The position numbers and the translations under genes were made by a program. The notes beneath the pieces were generated by a model. It worked only from the letters and a program-made list of their open reading frames with translations. It searched no databases and was not told where the DNA came from. Positions 36,453-45,949 of a DNA stretch of 64,000 nucleotides are shown one piece after another; position 1 is the stretch's first letter; each line of letters opens with the position of its first letter. Origin of the DNA: Farysia itapuensis (taxonomy: Eukaryota > Basidiomycota > Ustilaginomycetes > Ustilaginales > Ustilaginaceae); assembly GCA_023212645.1 (NCBI GenBank), contig JALBYC010000022.1:1-64000 (forward strand). Reading direction: 5' to 3'.

Positions 36453-37880
36453 TTAGAGGAGGAGGACGGCGAGGGAGCCGAGTGCGAGGAGGGTGAGACT
36501 GGGGACGGCAGCGGCCGAGACGGCAGCGTTGGGGGTGTGGCTGCTGGTCGAGGTGGAGGCAGAGGTGGTGTTGCTCGGCGAGTTGTTGTAGCCCGGGTCG
36601 GAGCTCCAGATGTTCTTCTGGCCCATGGCGGTCAGGTTGGTCTGGGGCAGGGTGGCCAAAGTCTGGGAGGTGTTGAGACCGGATTTGACCAGCACGCCAC
36701 GTCCACCGGCGCCCATGGTGTTGACATCGTCCGGTGCGTAGAAGAGTGTGTTGCGCGTTAGCGAGAACGGTCCTGGTGCAACACCCGTGACGTTGGTCTG
36801 GGGCATATCGGAAGAAGCCACATCCATGTTGCTGTACCCCAGCGTGGATGCGTAGAAGGGCAGCACGTTGGACATGGTCTTGTTGACATCCCCACGTCCG
36901 AGCGTCTGCAGTCCCCAGTTGGCCTGAACGGTGGAGAGACCCGAGTAGTGGGTGAGGTAGGTCGAGTCAGTCGTGTTCTTCAGCTCGCTCGGCACAGCGC
37001 CTCCCAGAGCAAGCGTGTACATCCGGTTGGGAGCCGTGTAGCTCTCATTCTCGTCAAACGTCAGCAGAATCAGCGTCTTGTTCGAGTTAAAGTTGGTGTC
37101 GTTGAGCAGTGGCGTGAGGAAGTAGCTGGTAAAGTTGCTGAAGAAGGCGGCAGTGGTGTCGTGGCCGTCGTTGACCATGTTGGGCGTGATAAACATCCAC
37201 GAAGGCAGCGTGTTGTTGCCAATGTCGACGGCCAGGTCGTTAAAGTTGCGGTTCGAGCGCTGAGCACGCGTCTTGTTGCTCGAGATGTAGTCGGTAATGG
37301 CGCACGGGTTGTGCTTTCGAACGTAGTAGGTGTAGTCGGAAGCGCCAGGGCTGATGTAGTTCTTCGAGGTCCAGTTGAAGCCCGTGTAGCCGTCGTACGG
37401 CATGTTTTCAGAGTAGCAGCTGTACGAGATAGCCTGACCATCGGCATTGCCTGCATCCATGAGATCAAACAGGGTCGTAATGTTGCTGGGCAGGTGGTAG
37501 AACGAGTCGTCCGCCATGCCGAAAAAGTCACCGGCAACCGCCGAGAGATAGTTGGGCTCCGAAGGGTGGGTCACGCCGTAGAACTGGTCCAGCAGGACAC
37601 CCTCGGTCTGCAACGCCTCCATGGCCGAAGTGGTCGCCGCCGAGTCGTAGTCGGTGTTTTCCAGCCAGATGTGAATGATACGGTCAAAGGCCTTGCCCGA
37701 GACCATGGTCTGCGCAGGCAGAGAGCCGTTCGAGTATCCATTGTAGTTGGACGACTGGTTCAACGGCGACGTCGACGGTGGCACAAACGTCTGCGCAATG
37801 TTGGCTCGCTTCTGCAAAGGGCTACCCACAGCTACGGCTGCAAACAGCGATGCTACAACTGCACTCGAGAAGGCGACCAT
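36453..37880 (-). CDS. GPI-anchored acid phosphatase (PhoA / phosphoesterase family)
   Basis: A secreted phosphate-scavenging enzyme of the phosphoesterase family typified by Aspergillus acid phosphatase PhoA. The signal peptide is MVAFSSAVVASLFAAVAVGS followed by a KR site. Family blocks are FDRIIHIWLENTDYDSAATT, VTHPSEPNYLSAVAGDFFGM, FITPNMVNDGHDTT, LLTFDENESY and HYSGLSTVQANWGLQTLGRGD. About ten N-glycosylation sequons are visible. A Ser/Thr-rich spacer and hydrophobic C-terminal tail (AAVPSLTLLALGSLAVLLL) indicate GPI anchoring. A TATA box lies 52 bp upstream of the ATG, suggesting strong regulation, for example by phosphate. Confidence 0.9.
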   Translation of the reverse strand: MVAFSSAVVASLFAAVAVGSPLQKRANIAQTFVPPSTSPLNQSSNYNGYSNGSLPAQTMVSGKAFDRIIHIWLENTDYDSAATTSAMEALQTEGVLLDQFYGVTHPSEPNYLSAVAGDFFGMADDSFYHLPSNITTLFDLMDAGNADGQAISYSCYSENMPYDGYTGFNWTSKNYISPGASDYTYYVRKHNPCAITDYISSNKTRAQRSNRNFNDLAVDIGNNTLPSWMFITPNMVNDGHDTTAAFFSNFTSYFLTPLLNDTNFNSNKTLILLTFDENESYTAPNRMYTLALGGAVPSELKNTTDSTYLTHYSGLSTVQANWGLQTLGRGDVNKTMSNVLPFYASTLGYSNMDVASSDMPQTNVTGVAPGPFSLTRNTLFYAPDDVNTMGAGGRGVLVKSGLNTSQTLATLPQTNLTAMGQKNIWSSDPGYNNSPSNTTSASTSTSSHTPNAAVSAAAVPSLTLLALGSLAVLLL

Positions 37881-38505
37881 GATAATCTTGTGCTATGAGA
37901 CCAAGGTTGAGAGTGCTGCCTTCCCACTGGACTTATATACACGACAAGCCGTCCAACGTAGAAGAAAGAACAAAAAACGTTTTCAGCTTCTGCCGATGCT
38001 TCATTTGCCTCGCTCCGGAGGATTGTGGCGCGTAGAAGCCCCGTTTGGCACGTCTGTAGGAGAAGAACGTGTAGAACAAGGACACGTTCCTGTGCCAGGT
38101 GCGGCCGTGCGAAGGTTTCAATCTCCCCCTTCCAAGCTCGGGCAGGTTTCGGCAATGCAGCCTCGGCACCTGCGGTTCGCAGTCTTCCGCCGTGTCGGAC
38201 AAGGCCGCCCCTCCGGTCGGGTAACAAGCAGCTACCCTGGGGTGAAAGGGCGCCGCCAAGCGCAAGGCACGGCGGAACGGGAAACCACCTCGCTTATTCG
38301 CACTGTTGGACGGCGAAATTGAATTTTTAAGCTGTCGAGTGTCCACGTTCGCAACCTCGCTTCGGGTCCTAAACCCGGCAGACTTCATCTTGGCAGTTTT
38401 GGGAAAGATTCACGCCGCCACAGCGGATGTGAGAGGGGGGGTTCTTATTAGACAGAGTAGAGCTGCCATGGTGGCGGAAAAAGTGAGGGTTCCTTTATCC
38501 CAGAC
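37881..38505. promoter_or_regulatory. Divergent promoter of acid phosphatase and multicopper oxidase
   Basis: A 625-bp region. A TATA box for the phosphatase is at 37932-37939 (minus strand TATATAAG). A G-run lies at about 38437-38443 and a Pyr-rich start context follows for the oxidase. No gene is recognised; the frames here are short and overlapping. Confidence 0.6.
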
Positions 38506-40380
38506 ATGTCGAGCACAACGCATAGTGAGATCGAAAAGCATACCGGCAGCGAGAGCGGTAGCATTGCTCAGTCGCAGCCGCGTTGGCGACGCAGGAACTT
38601 GTGGCTGGTCATCGGAGCTGTCCTAACGGCCTGCATACTGGCACTAGCGCTGGGATTGGGTCTGGGGCTTGGATTACGCCAACACAAGCAGCACACTGCT
38701 GACGCCGGCTCGAGCAGTAGCAGCAGCAGCTTTGTATCGCGGAACCACATCTACGATCCTGCTCAGTTGGTGCTCAACTCGACCTGGGACCGAAATGCTG
38801 CTCCTCAAGAGCGCGTGTACAACTTTACGCTGACGGAAGTCACGTCAGATGCAGCAGCAGGCGTTGTCAAGCAGATGCGTGTCGTCAACGGCATTTCGCC
38901 CGGTCCGCTGATTGAGGCCAATGTGGGCGATACGGTGGTGGTGCATGTCGACAACCGCATGGCCGTACCCACATCGCTGCACTGGCACGGACAGTACCAG
39001 CGCGGCTCCAACTTTATGGACGGCACGGCGGGCATTACCGAATGTGGCATTGCGCCGGGCACGCAGTTTACCTATCGATGGACGGTGCAGCAGTCTGGCA
39101 CGTACTGGTGGCACTCGCACTATGGGCCTACCTACGCCGATGGTCTATTTGGACCTTTGATCCTGCACGGCAGCGACGAGCAGGTGCACTACGGCGCCAA
39201 CAGCACAGAGACGAGCTACGACGATGACCGGATCTTTGTCGTCAACGATGCGTACCAGGCCGACTCGTTCACCGTTGCCGCCATCGCTCGCTCCCCCACC
39301 GGTCCAGACGGCACACAGGGTGACGAACCCACTCCGGACTACGCCATGGTCAACGGTCTTGGCTTCCACAACGCCTCAGCGGCATCTGCGTACAATTTCA
39401 CCGTCAGTGCGCAGCGTCGGGTCCGCATGCGCGTCATCAACGCCGGCAGTCTGGCCTCGTTCCGCTTCTCGGTCGACGGACACAACTTGACCGTGATCGA
39501 GGCCGACGGTACCGAGATTGAGCCCAGGGTTGTGCAGAGTCTCACCGTCATGACTTCGCAGCGCTACTCGGTCATTGTCACGACCGACAGAGCGCCAGCC
39601 GCGTACGCCGTGCGCGCAGAGGTCATGGACGACATGTTTGCCTACGACAACCCGGATCTCGTCACAAACCAGTACGCCATCATGCGATACGCAGGCATCG
39701 CCCCCTCCACCCAGCCTTTGGACAACGTCACCCTCAGCAGCAGCGGTAATCTTACCGAGACGCTGGATGCTTCCGCCCTGGTCCCGCGCGTAGCTATCGA
39801 CCCGCCCCCGGCCAACAAGACCACCACGCTCGTCGTCAATTTCGGCCTAGACGTCGAAAGCAACTGGCATGCTTTCTTCAACCAGTCCACCTTCACGTCC
39901 GAGATGGACCCCGTCGCGTCGCTGCTCAAGGCGTACAATGCCAGCGCGACCTACGCGCCGTCGGATGAACTGGTGGTGACCAACGACGAGGTGGTGGTGA
40001 TGGACGTGATTATCAACAACCTCGACGAGGGATCGCATCCCTTCCATCTGCACGGCTACACGCCCTTCCTGCTCGGCTCTGGGTCCGGAAACTACCAGGG
40101 ACAGTTGGCACAGCAGACGCCACGCAACCCGATGCGAAGGGACGTGTTTAGCGTCGAGCCGTACAGCTGGATGGCCTTCCGCTTTGTAGCCGACAACCCC
40201 GGCATCTGGGCCTTCCACTGCCACCTCATGCCCCACATGGCCATCGGTCTTCTGATGCAGTTCCAAGTACTCCCCTCCCAAATCGCCACGCTCGCCGTAC
40301 CGGCAGATCAGATGCTCAACCAGTGCAGCGCAGTACACTCCTGGGTCTCGGCCAACGCCAACCTCCTCACAAGCACATAA
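38506..40380 (+). CDS. Membrane-anchored multicopper oxidase (laccase/Fet3-like)
   Basis: A 624-residue blue copper oxidase that couples four one-electron oxidations to O2 reduction. The N-terminus is cytosolic-looking and Arg-rich (QPRWRRRN). It is followed by a single hydrophobic helix (LWLVIGAVLTACILALALGLGLGLGL), implying a type II membrane protein rather than a cleaved secreted laccase. The four copper motifs are intact: HWHGQYQ, WWHSHYG, HPFHLHG and HCHLMPHMAIGL. The residue ten after the T1 Cys is Leu, common in higher-potential laccases. Many N-glycosylation sites are present. Whether it oxidises Fe(II), Cu(I) or phenols cannot be decided. No iron-permease gene is adjacent, unlike typical Fet3-Ftr1 pairs. 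Confidence 0.9.
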   Translation: MSSTTHSEIEKHTGSESGSIAQSQPRWRRRNLWLVIGAVLTACILALALGLGLGLGLRQHKQHTADAGSSSSSSSFVSRNHIYDPAQLVLNSTWDRNAAPQERVYNFTLTEVTSDAAAGVVKQMRVVNGISPGPLIEANVGDTVVVHVDNRMAVPTSLHWHGQYQRGSNFMDGTAGITECGIAPGTQFTYRWTVQQSGTYWWHSHYGPTYADGLFGPLILHGSDEQVHYGANSTETSYDDDRIFVVNDAYQADSFTVAAIARSPTGPDGTQGDEPTPDYAMVNGLGFHNASAASAYNFTVSAQRRVRMRVINAGSLASFRFSVDGHNLTVIEADGTEIEPRVVQSLTVMTSQRYSVIVTTDRAPAAYAVRAEVMDDMFAYDNPDLVTNQYAIMRYAGIAPSTQPLDNVTLSSSGNLTETLDASALVPRVAIDPPPANKTTTLVVNFGLDVESNWHAFFNQSTFTSEMDPVASLLKAYNASATYAPSDELVVTNDEVVVMDVIINNLDEGSHPFHLHGYTPFLLGSGSGNYQGQLAQQTPRNPMRRDVFSVEPYSWMAFRFVADNPGIWAFHCHLMPHMAIGLLMQFQVLPSQIATLAVPADQMLNQCSAVHSWVSANANLLTST

Positions 40381-40447
40381 GCCCGCCCACACCCACACAC
40401 ACAATTGTATCATAGTAAAATCCCCTGTGCTTTTCGCCATTCTGTGG

Positions 40448-41216
40448 CTAGGATTTGTTGAGGTGCTTGCGGACGGGTGTGAGATAGGCCTCTTCGTTCC
40501 AGACGGTTTTCCAGGCCGGGTGGGCTTCGACGGCGGACCACCACTGTTGAATGCGAGCCAGGTCCGTATTTCCCTCGAGCTCCTCGTGAATCGGCTTGGT
40601 CGGCATCGTGGCATTCGGGTCGACGGGGAACAGTCCGTGTCGGCTTACCGCCAGGATTCGTCCCATGAAAGGCGCAATGTGGATATCGGCATAGCCAAAG
40701 TGGGCGCCTTGGACAAAAGGTCCGTCGCCGAGCAGTTGGCCAAACTGCTTCAGTCCCTCGACCAGTTTGGGCGCGGCGGTCAGGTCGTGCTTGAACACGA
40801 CGCTGAGGTAGTGTGCAGTGACGAGCTGCATGTATCGCTCAACGAGGTAGCGCGCCGTTGCCTTTTGCCGCGGTGCGGCCAGGGGAAAGATACCGCTGGA
40901 AGGGTAGGCATCTGCAATGTACTCGACAATCACCTGCGATTCCGGCAGCTTAAACTCGTTCTCCTCCTCCGCGTTTAACACCAGACACGGCACTGTACAG
41001 CGATCCCAGTCAGCGCTCTGATCCCCCAACCGTGCGTTTCTCGGGTCTCTCACCTTTGCTAGCTTGGTTGATCTTTTCAGCGTACCAGCTGGGTTTGTTG
41101 GCCAGATCAATCTCGTAGGTCTTGTAGGGCACACGTGCTAGTTCGAGTGCCAGCTCGGTGCGTGCCGCAAAGGGACACACTTTGGCCGTGTACAGCAGAA
41201 TCCGATCGGTCGTCAT
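40448..41216 (-). CDS. Glutathione S-transferase, omega/beta-like (2 exons)
   Basis: Exons 41054-41216 and 40448-40992, with a 61-nt intron (40993-41053, GTGAGA..ACAG, branch-like GCTGAC). Splicing joins INQASK to VPCLVLN, restoring the conserved cis-Pro of the thioredoxin fold. The N-terminal motif YTAKVCPFAARTELAL has the CPFA active-site Cys typical of omega and related GSTs, so glutathione-dependent reductase/thioltransferase activity is likely. ESQVIVEYIADAYP is the ES glutathione-binding motif. The helical C-terminal domain is complete (235 residues). An alternative start 33 bp upstream is possible, but an AT-rich TATA-like box at about 41277-41291 favours the ATG at 41216. Confidence 0.88.
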
Positions 41217-41249
41217 GGCTGCAGCGCGTCCAAGATGGTGTAAGGACAT

Positions 41250-41571
41250 GATCCTGCCCCTCCTAATCCCTCTCGCGTAAATATTTATATATGCGTGTGT
41301 GTCTGTGCCTGGCGAAAGTCCCTTCTTCGGAGATTAGTCGATTAGCGTTGGCGCCCCAAAACGTCTTATTTTCTGACAGCTTTTGGGCGCTGACATCATG
41401 TCCGCGGGAAACATATCGCCGTTCCCCGATGCTGCACAGTGGGCCGCTCCCGATTGCCTCGCCTCACAATTGGGATTTTCTAATCTCATTGCAACTCAGG
41501 TGGCCAAGATACATGACAGTGAGAGGGATGAAGTCAGGAAATCAAGGGGATGGAGAGGGGGGGAAAGAGCG
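41250..41571. other. Intergenic region upstream of glutathione transferase
   Basis: Contains AAATATTTATATATG near 41277-41291, a TATA-like box for the minus-strand transferase. No gene is seen. Confidence 0.5.
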
Positions 41572-42785
41572 TTAGAGGAGGAGGTAGAAGCCAGAGCCGA
41601 TGAGGGTGGCGAGGAGGGCGGCAAAGCCACTGCCGTTGAGGGCAAGTGGGCTGGTGGCTGCGTTGCCGGAGCCGCTGTTGGTGGGTTGAGGTCCGGTTCC
41701 TGCGGCCGTGGTCATAGTGGCAGCAGCCGCTGTGGCCGAGCTGTAGGCAGAGCCAGCCGCCTGCGGGTTGTTGGTCGTGTTGAGCAGGACCTGGTCAATC
41801 ACATGCACCACACCGTTGCGAGCGACGTAGTCCGACTGCACAATGCGGGCAGTGACGTTGCCAGACGTGACAAAGGCACCCGTCGAGTTGCTAACAAAGG
41901 TGAGCGTGTTGCCGGAAGCCGAGGTAGCACTACCGGCAGAGGCGAGGGCGGTCGAGTAGACAACGGTGCCATTAACAACGTGGTTGAGCAGCACTGCCTG
42001 CTGGGCCGAAGCGTCGGCACTCTGGATCGTCGACATAACGGCATCAATCGCCGCATTGTTGGGTGCAAAGACAGTGACAATCGAAGCATCCAGCGGGTCG
42101 ACGAGGTTCGCAGTCTGCAGCAGCTGAGCGAGCGAGGAAGCTCCCAGCTCAGTCGCAACCTGGCTCGTGGCACCGGGGATGGTGAGCACCGTCTCAATCG
42201 GCTGCACCATCAGGTTCTGGTACTGCGGTCCATCGCCCGTCATGGCAAACGAGACGTTGCCAGACGCGAGCTGAACGTAGGCCGTGTTGTTGCCCGACTG
42301 GCGCGAGAGGACGGCGACCTGCGATCGGTTGTTGGGCAGCATGACGTACTGAGACATGTTGAGCGCCGTGGGGGCAATTGTCTTGTTGGTGGCAGCCAAG
42401 GCGCTGTTTCGATAGGTACCGTTGAGCACGTGGTACGCAATCGTCGCTACCAGCGTGTCGGTGTCAACATCACCGCCGAGCGCCTGGAAAGCGGCATCGG
42501 TGGGTGCAAGCACCGTCTTGTTACTGCCTTGCAGCGCTCCCAACTGAGACAGCGTGCAATTAAAAAAGGGTCAGCACCGAAACACCTTCCCTTCTCAGAC
42601 ACACAGAGGGGCGCACTTACAAGAGAGGCAGAGTTGTTTCCAACAGCGTCGGCGAGGGCAGTCAAGTTGTTGGCGCGGAGTGCACTGAGCAGACCGTCGG
42701 CGTAGGTGGTAGCATTGGTCGAGTTCTGCGCCAGAGTGCCAGCAGCAGCGGTCAGAGCGACCATCAGAGTAGCGAGGAACTTCAT
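41572..42785 (-). CDS. Fasciclin (FAS1) domain GPI-type surface protein (2 exons)
   Basis: A secreted adhesion-type protein. Exon 1 is 42621-42785 and exon 2 is 41572-42543; the 77-nt intron (GTAAGT..CTCAG) is in phase 0. The signal peptide is MKFLATLMVALTAAAGTLAQ. Two FAS1 domains follow, each with a TVLAPTDAAF/TVFAPNNAAI H1 box and an H2 box (HVLNGTYR; NGVVHVIDQVLL). N-glycosylation sequons are frequent. The C-terminus has a Ser/Ala/Thr-rich linker and hydrophobic tail (GFAALLATLIGSGFYLLL) indicating a GPI anchor. At 378 residues it is typical. A TATA-like box lies 66 bp upstream of the ATG. Confidence 0.9.
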
Positions 42786-43239
42786 TTTTTCCTGAGCACA
42801 AAAGAGGATGGGAGTAGTATGAACCTCATATCCACAAGCACCGATCCAGACTTATAAGACGAGCGAGCAAAGGAGGGCGGCAGGTGTGCCGAAGTGCCGT
42901 TTCTCCGATCTACACCATTCTTGGCTTACATTGAGAGCACGAGCCAAGTCTGCCCTACTGGACAGCAGAGGAACTGAGTACCAAAGCCAAGCCATTCACA
43001 ATTGCGGAGGCGGAGGAAAGGAGGGGGGGGGGGAAACTCGCTAGGGCTGTGCTGCATGCTTAGGCAAGCATAAGCGAAGTTGTGTTTGGAGTCAGTCGGA
43101 GGGAGGAGGAGTGGGAGGCTGGCCCTCTTGGACAGCTGACTGCTGACCGCCGCTTTTCCCCTTTTCTCCACCTCTTGGCGTACCTTTCTCGCGCCAAACT
43201 AGTGAAATATCCAAATTATTCAATACATGTGTTCGCATT
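42786..43239. other. Intergenic region with TATA box and G11 tract
   Basis: Contains the fasciclin promoter (minus-strand CTTATAAG at 42851-42858) and a run of eleven G at about 43023-43033. The AT-rich stretch near 43205-43230 is probably the NUS1 3' end. No gene is seen. Confidence 0.5.
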
Positions 43240-44340
43240 TTAGCGACCGTAGCGCTGTTCGACATTGGCATGTTTGCGCACAGCGCCTACAAAGTCGCGC
43301 CAAGAGTAGGGTAGATGCGCCTGCATATCCGCGTCAAAGAACAGATCCGTCACCCGCATCGGCCATGCCGGGATCCCGTGCAGCTGACGACACCGTACAT
43401 TTCCGCCATACACGATCAGCAGCTGCGGCTCAGGCACATAGCCGTGCTCCATCAAATGTCGATCCAGTCGATCTGCTGTTAGATTTGCAACATACGGAGA
43501 TCGTAGCGGTTCCCACTTGCGACGTAGACTGCTCGGGCTGCCACCTTTGGCTAGATCAGGCTGGAGTTGTGCGAGATACTCGTGGCCGCTCTGAAAAGCA
43601 TACTTGCTGGCTAGGTGTGCAAACTTGTCGCTCTCGCTGAGAAGAAGCACACGCAGCCGTCCGTTGTCCGACATGGCAGAGTGGTTCATGTACAGATCAA
43701 CAGAGCGCTGGTGGGCATCGACCGTGTAAGACGATGCAAGCGTGGATGACACGCTTGCTTCCGTATCGCTGCTGGATCGTGATGAGCTCGTACTGCTGCT
43801 CGGACTCTTTTTGCTTGTATCATGCCGCAGATGTGTGGTGTCTTGCCGCAGGACCGCTTTGGTCCCATATCTTTGCAGCAGAATGTCTTGCATCTGCTCC
43901 GTTGTCGTCAATACTTGTGGGGTATAGACGGTGAGTTGTTCCACGCCGCTCAACTGGCAAAGGTGGACCAGAGTGGCAAGGTCGTGTGCATGTTTGAGCT
44001 GGACAGCCTCGTATCGTTTCTGTTGGAACTGAGCTATGGTAGCTCGCGTGCCGCGAAACAAACTATACAGCGCAAGCCTCCATGGTGAAGGCGGAGTGTC
44101 CACGAGCACTACCGCCAAGTGTTGCGGTACCTTGACATCCTGCTCCCCGAACCCGCACTGCGCCAGCATATTCGGCCAGGATGCTTCTGGCGGCTGTTCG
44201 ACAGTGGGACGCTGCACTCTATGCCAAGCATCAGCGCAGACCAGCACCAGGTGGTAGACGATGTGCAAGAGCGTAAACGCCACCAGCAGCACTGGTTTGA
44301 GCAGCAGCGTGATCCACTCTTCAGCCTCTACCTCTGACAT
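43240..44340 (-). CDS. NUS1: Nus1/NgBR subunit of dehydrodolichyl diphosphate synthase
   Basis: The regulatory partner of cis-prenyltransferase (Rer2/Srt1), needed for dolichol synthesis and N-glycosylation in the ER. The N-terminus has a hydrophobic segment (ITLLLKPVLLVAFTLLHIVYHLVLV). The C-terminal cis-prenyltransferase-like domain contains LLIVYGGNVRCRQLHGIPAWPMRVTDLFF and ends AVRKHANVEQRYGR. That terminal RxG-type sequence (RYG) is the conserved catalytic contribution of the NgBR subunit. A Ser-rich insertion near residue 200 is lineage specific. The ATG at 44340 follows the promoter shared with the rhomboid gene; upstream in-frame ATGs would reach into that gene. Confidence 0.87.
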   Translation of the reverse strand: MSEVEAEEWITLLLKPVLLVAFTLLHIVYHLVLVCADAWHRVQRPTVEQPPEASWPNMLAQCGFGEQDVKVPQHLAVVLVDTPPSPWRLALYSLFRGTRATIAQFQQKRYEAVQLKHAHDLATLVHLCQLSGVEQLTVYTPQVLTTTEQMQDILLQRYGTKAVLRQDTTHLRHDTSKKSPSSSTSSSRSSSDTEASVSSTLASSYTVDAHQRSVDLYMNHSAMSDNGRLRVLLLSESDKFAHLASKYAFQSGHEYLAQLQPDLAKGGSPSSLRRKWEPLRSPYVANLTADRLDRHLMEHGYVPEPQLLIVYGGNVRCRQLHGIPAWPMRVTDLFFDADMQAHLPYSWRDFVGAVRKHANVEQRYGR

Positions 44341-44500
44341 GCTCTTCCTCTCTCTGGCGGTGGTTGACTTGGGGGCTGGGGCCAAAAGCAAGATCGGGAG
44401 ATTTCGATGCCGACAACGCGGATCTCGGATCTCGGAACTGTCCTTCCCCTGCTCCATGTCTTCCCCGCCCACTCTTTTGGCCCAACGACACCCCGCAACA

Positions 44501-45916
44501 ATGCTGTGCACCCGGCTCGGGCTGGGAACACGCCTGCTGCGCAGCAACGTGCAGAGAAGATGGCTTACCATCACGCCATCGACTCTCAAAGCCGAGGGCC
44601 CACACCAAAGGCATGCAGTGTCGCCTGCCCGCGTCAAGGCCTTTAGAGCACAAGTAGGCGTCCAAGAAGCGGCGGAGGAAAGCCACGGCGATTCACAAGC
44701 ATCTCAGTCCCCACACAAGCAAGTCGCACCTCCTGAATTTGGTTCACGGCATAAGCAAGATGAATCCCCAAATCATAACTTACCGCCTGTAGTTGGTGCG
44801 TCGAGATACTTTGTACGGATCGTACGGTCGCTTTTCTTTTTCGTCGGCTTTACTGGAGTGTCGTTTGGTGTGGCTGCCTACTATTCGCGTGTGCAGACAG
44901 AGGATCTGGCGCAACAGATTCGCTTCTCGTCCTCGGGTGTGTTTGCCAACCTATCGTCCTACTTTACCAGCAGCGACGATAGGTCATTGCAGCAGCAGCA
45001 ACGACTCGAGGTGGCGCACAGACACTCTGTTGCAGCACAGCTAGGGCAAGGTCTGCGCACCCTCGTCTCTGCATTTGACAGCATCGGTTTGCCAAGAAGC
45101 GTGACGCAAGCTGTCCAGGCCGGCTACCTGTACGTTGCTGACGGGTACCTCAGCTTGAGTTCAGGGAAGCAGGTCGTTGTTCCCGTCGTTGCCATCAATA
45201 CGCTCGTCTTTGCCCTCTGGACCATTGCCAAACCTGTCAGGCCAAATTCCTTGCGGTGGACAATGTATCGCTGGATGATGGACCACTTTCTACATCGACC
45301 CATCGACCCACGCTCGCACACGTTTGTCACAGCGACATTCAGCCACAAGCATTGGCTCCACTACGGCATGAACAACTACGCGCTGTGGACTATCGGCGGG
45401 TCCGCACTGACGTATGCTGCCGCGACAAGCGGTGTCGGCTCACGACTGGTCGAGGCGAGCCATACGCCCGAGTTTCTCGCCTTCTTCGCCACGGCCGGTG
45501 CGTTTGGATTTGTAGTGAGCCATGTGGCGGCCACCCTCCGCTTTCGCCGTTTGGCAGCCTTGCGTGGATTTGACCATGCCGTACAAGCTTTGGGGAATAG
45601 TTCCAGTTTGGGCTCAAGTGGGGCCGTGTATGCGGCGCTGGTCATGTCGGCGTGTGCATTCCCGGACGCGCAGGTCGGCCTCATTTTCCTACCGCTCTTT
45701 AGCGTTCCCATCGGCATCGGCGTAAGTGGTCTGGTCTCACTCGATCTCCTCGGCATTCTTCTCGGATGGACGCGCCTTGATCACTGGGCGCATCTCGGAG
45801 GCGCCCTCTTTGGCCTCCTTTACTTTCACTACGGCCCCGCCCTCTGGTACCTTTTCCAGCACAAGGCGGAACGTATACGACTCTGGGCCAAACATGCACC
45901 ACTCAGCGCAACGTAA
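44501..45916 (+). CDS. PCP1: Mitochondrial rhomboid protease (Pcp1/PARL type)
   Basis: An intramembrane serine protease of the mitochondrial inner membrane; in yeast it processes Mgm1 and Ccp1. The N-terminus (MLCTRLGLGTRLLRSNVQRRW) is Arg-rich, without acidic residues, and looks like an import presequence. At least six hydrophobic helices follow. The rhomboid motifs are FSHKHWLHYGMNNYALW, the catalytic Ser in SLGSSGAVYA, and the catalytic His in LDHWAHLGGALFG. The start at 44501 is favoured by the presequence; upstream ATGs lie in the NUS1 promoter or coding region. 471 residues, intronless. Confidence 0.9.
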   Translation: MLCTRLGLGTRLLRSNVQRRWLTITPSTLKAEGPHQRHAVSPARVKAFRAQVGVQEAAEESHGDSQASQSPHKQVAPPEFGSRHKQDESPNHNLPPVVGASRYFVRIVRSLFFFVGFTGVSFGVAAYYSRVQTEDLAQQIRFSSSGVFANLSSYFTSSDDRSLQQQQRLEVAHRHSVAAQLGQGLRTLVSAFDSIGLPRSVTQAVQAGYLYVADGYLSLSSGKQVVVPVVAINTLVFALWTIAKPVRPNSLRWTMYRWMMDHFLHRPIDPRSHTFVTATFSHKHWLHYGMNNYALWTIGGSALTYAAATSGVGSRLVEASHTPEFLAFFATAGAFGFVVSHVAATLRFRRLAALRGFDHAVQALGNSSSLGSSGAVYAALVMSACAFPDAQVGLIFLPLFSVPIGIGVSGLVSLDLLGILLGWTRLDHWAHLGGALFGLLYFHYGPALWYLFQHKAERIRLWAKHAPLSAT

Positions 45917-45949
45917 TATACCTGCAAAACGAATGGCCATTCCTTTGTG

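Noticed and set aside
36948..37898. Plus-strand 316-residue Arg/Val-rich frame
   Set aside because: Antisense to the acid phosphatase.
38300..38400. Possible tRNA-like sequence before the oxidase gene
   Set aside because: No A/B box pair or cloverleaf could be drawn.
41383..42705. Plus-strand 440-residue frame
   Set aside because: Antisense to the fasciclin protein and crosses its intron.
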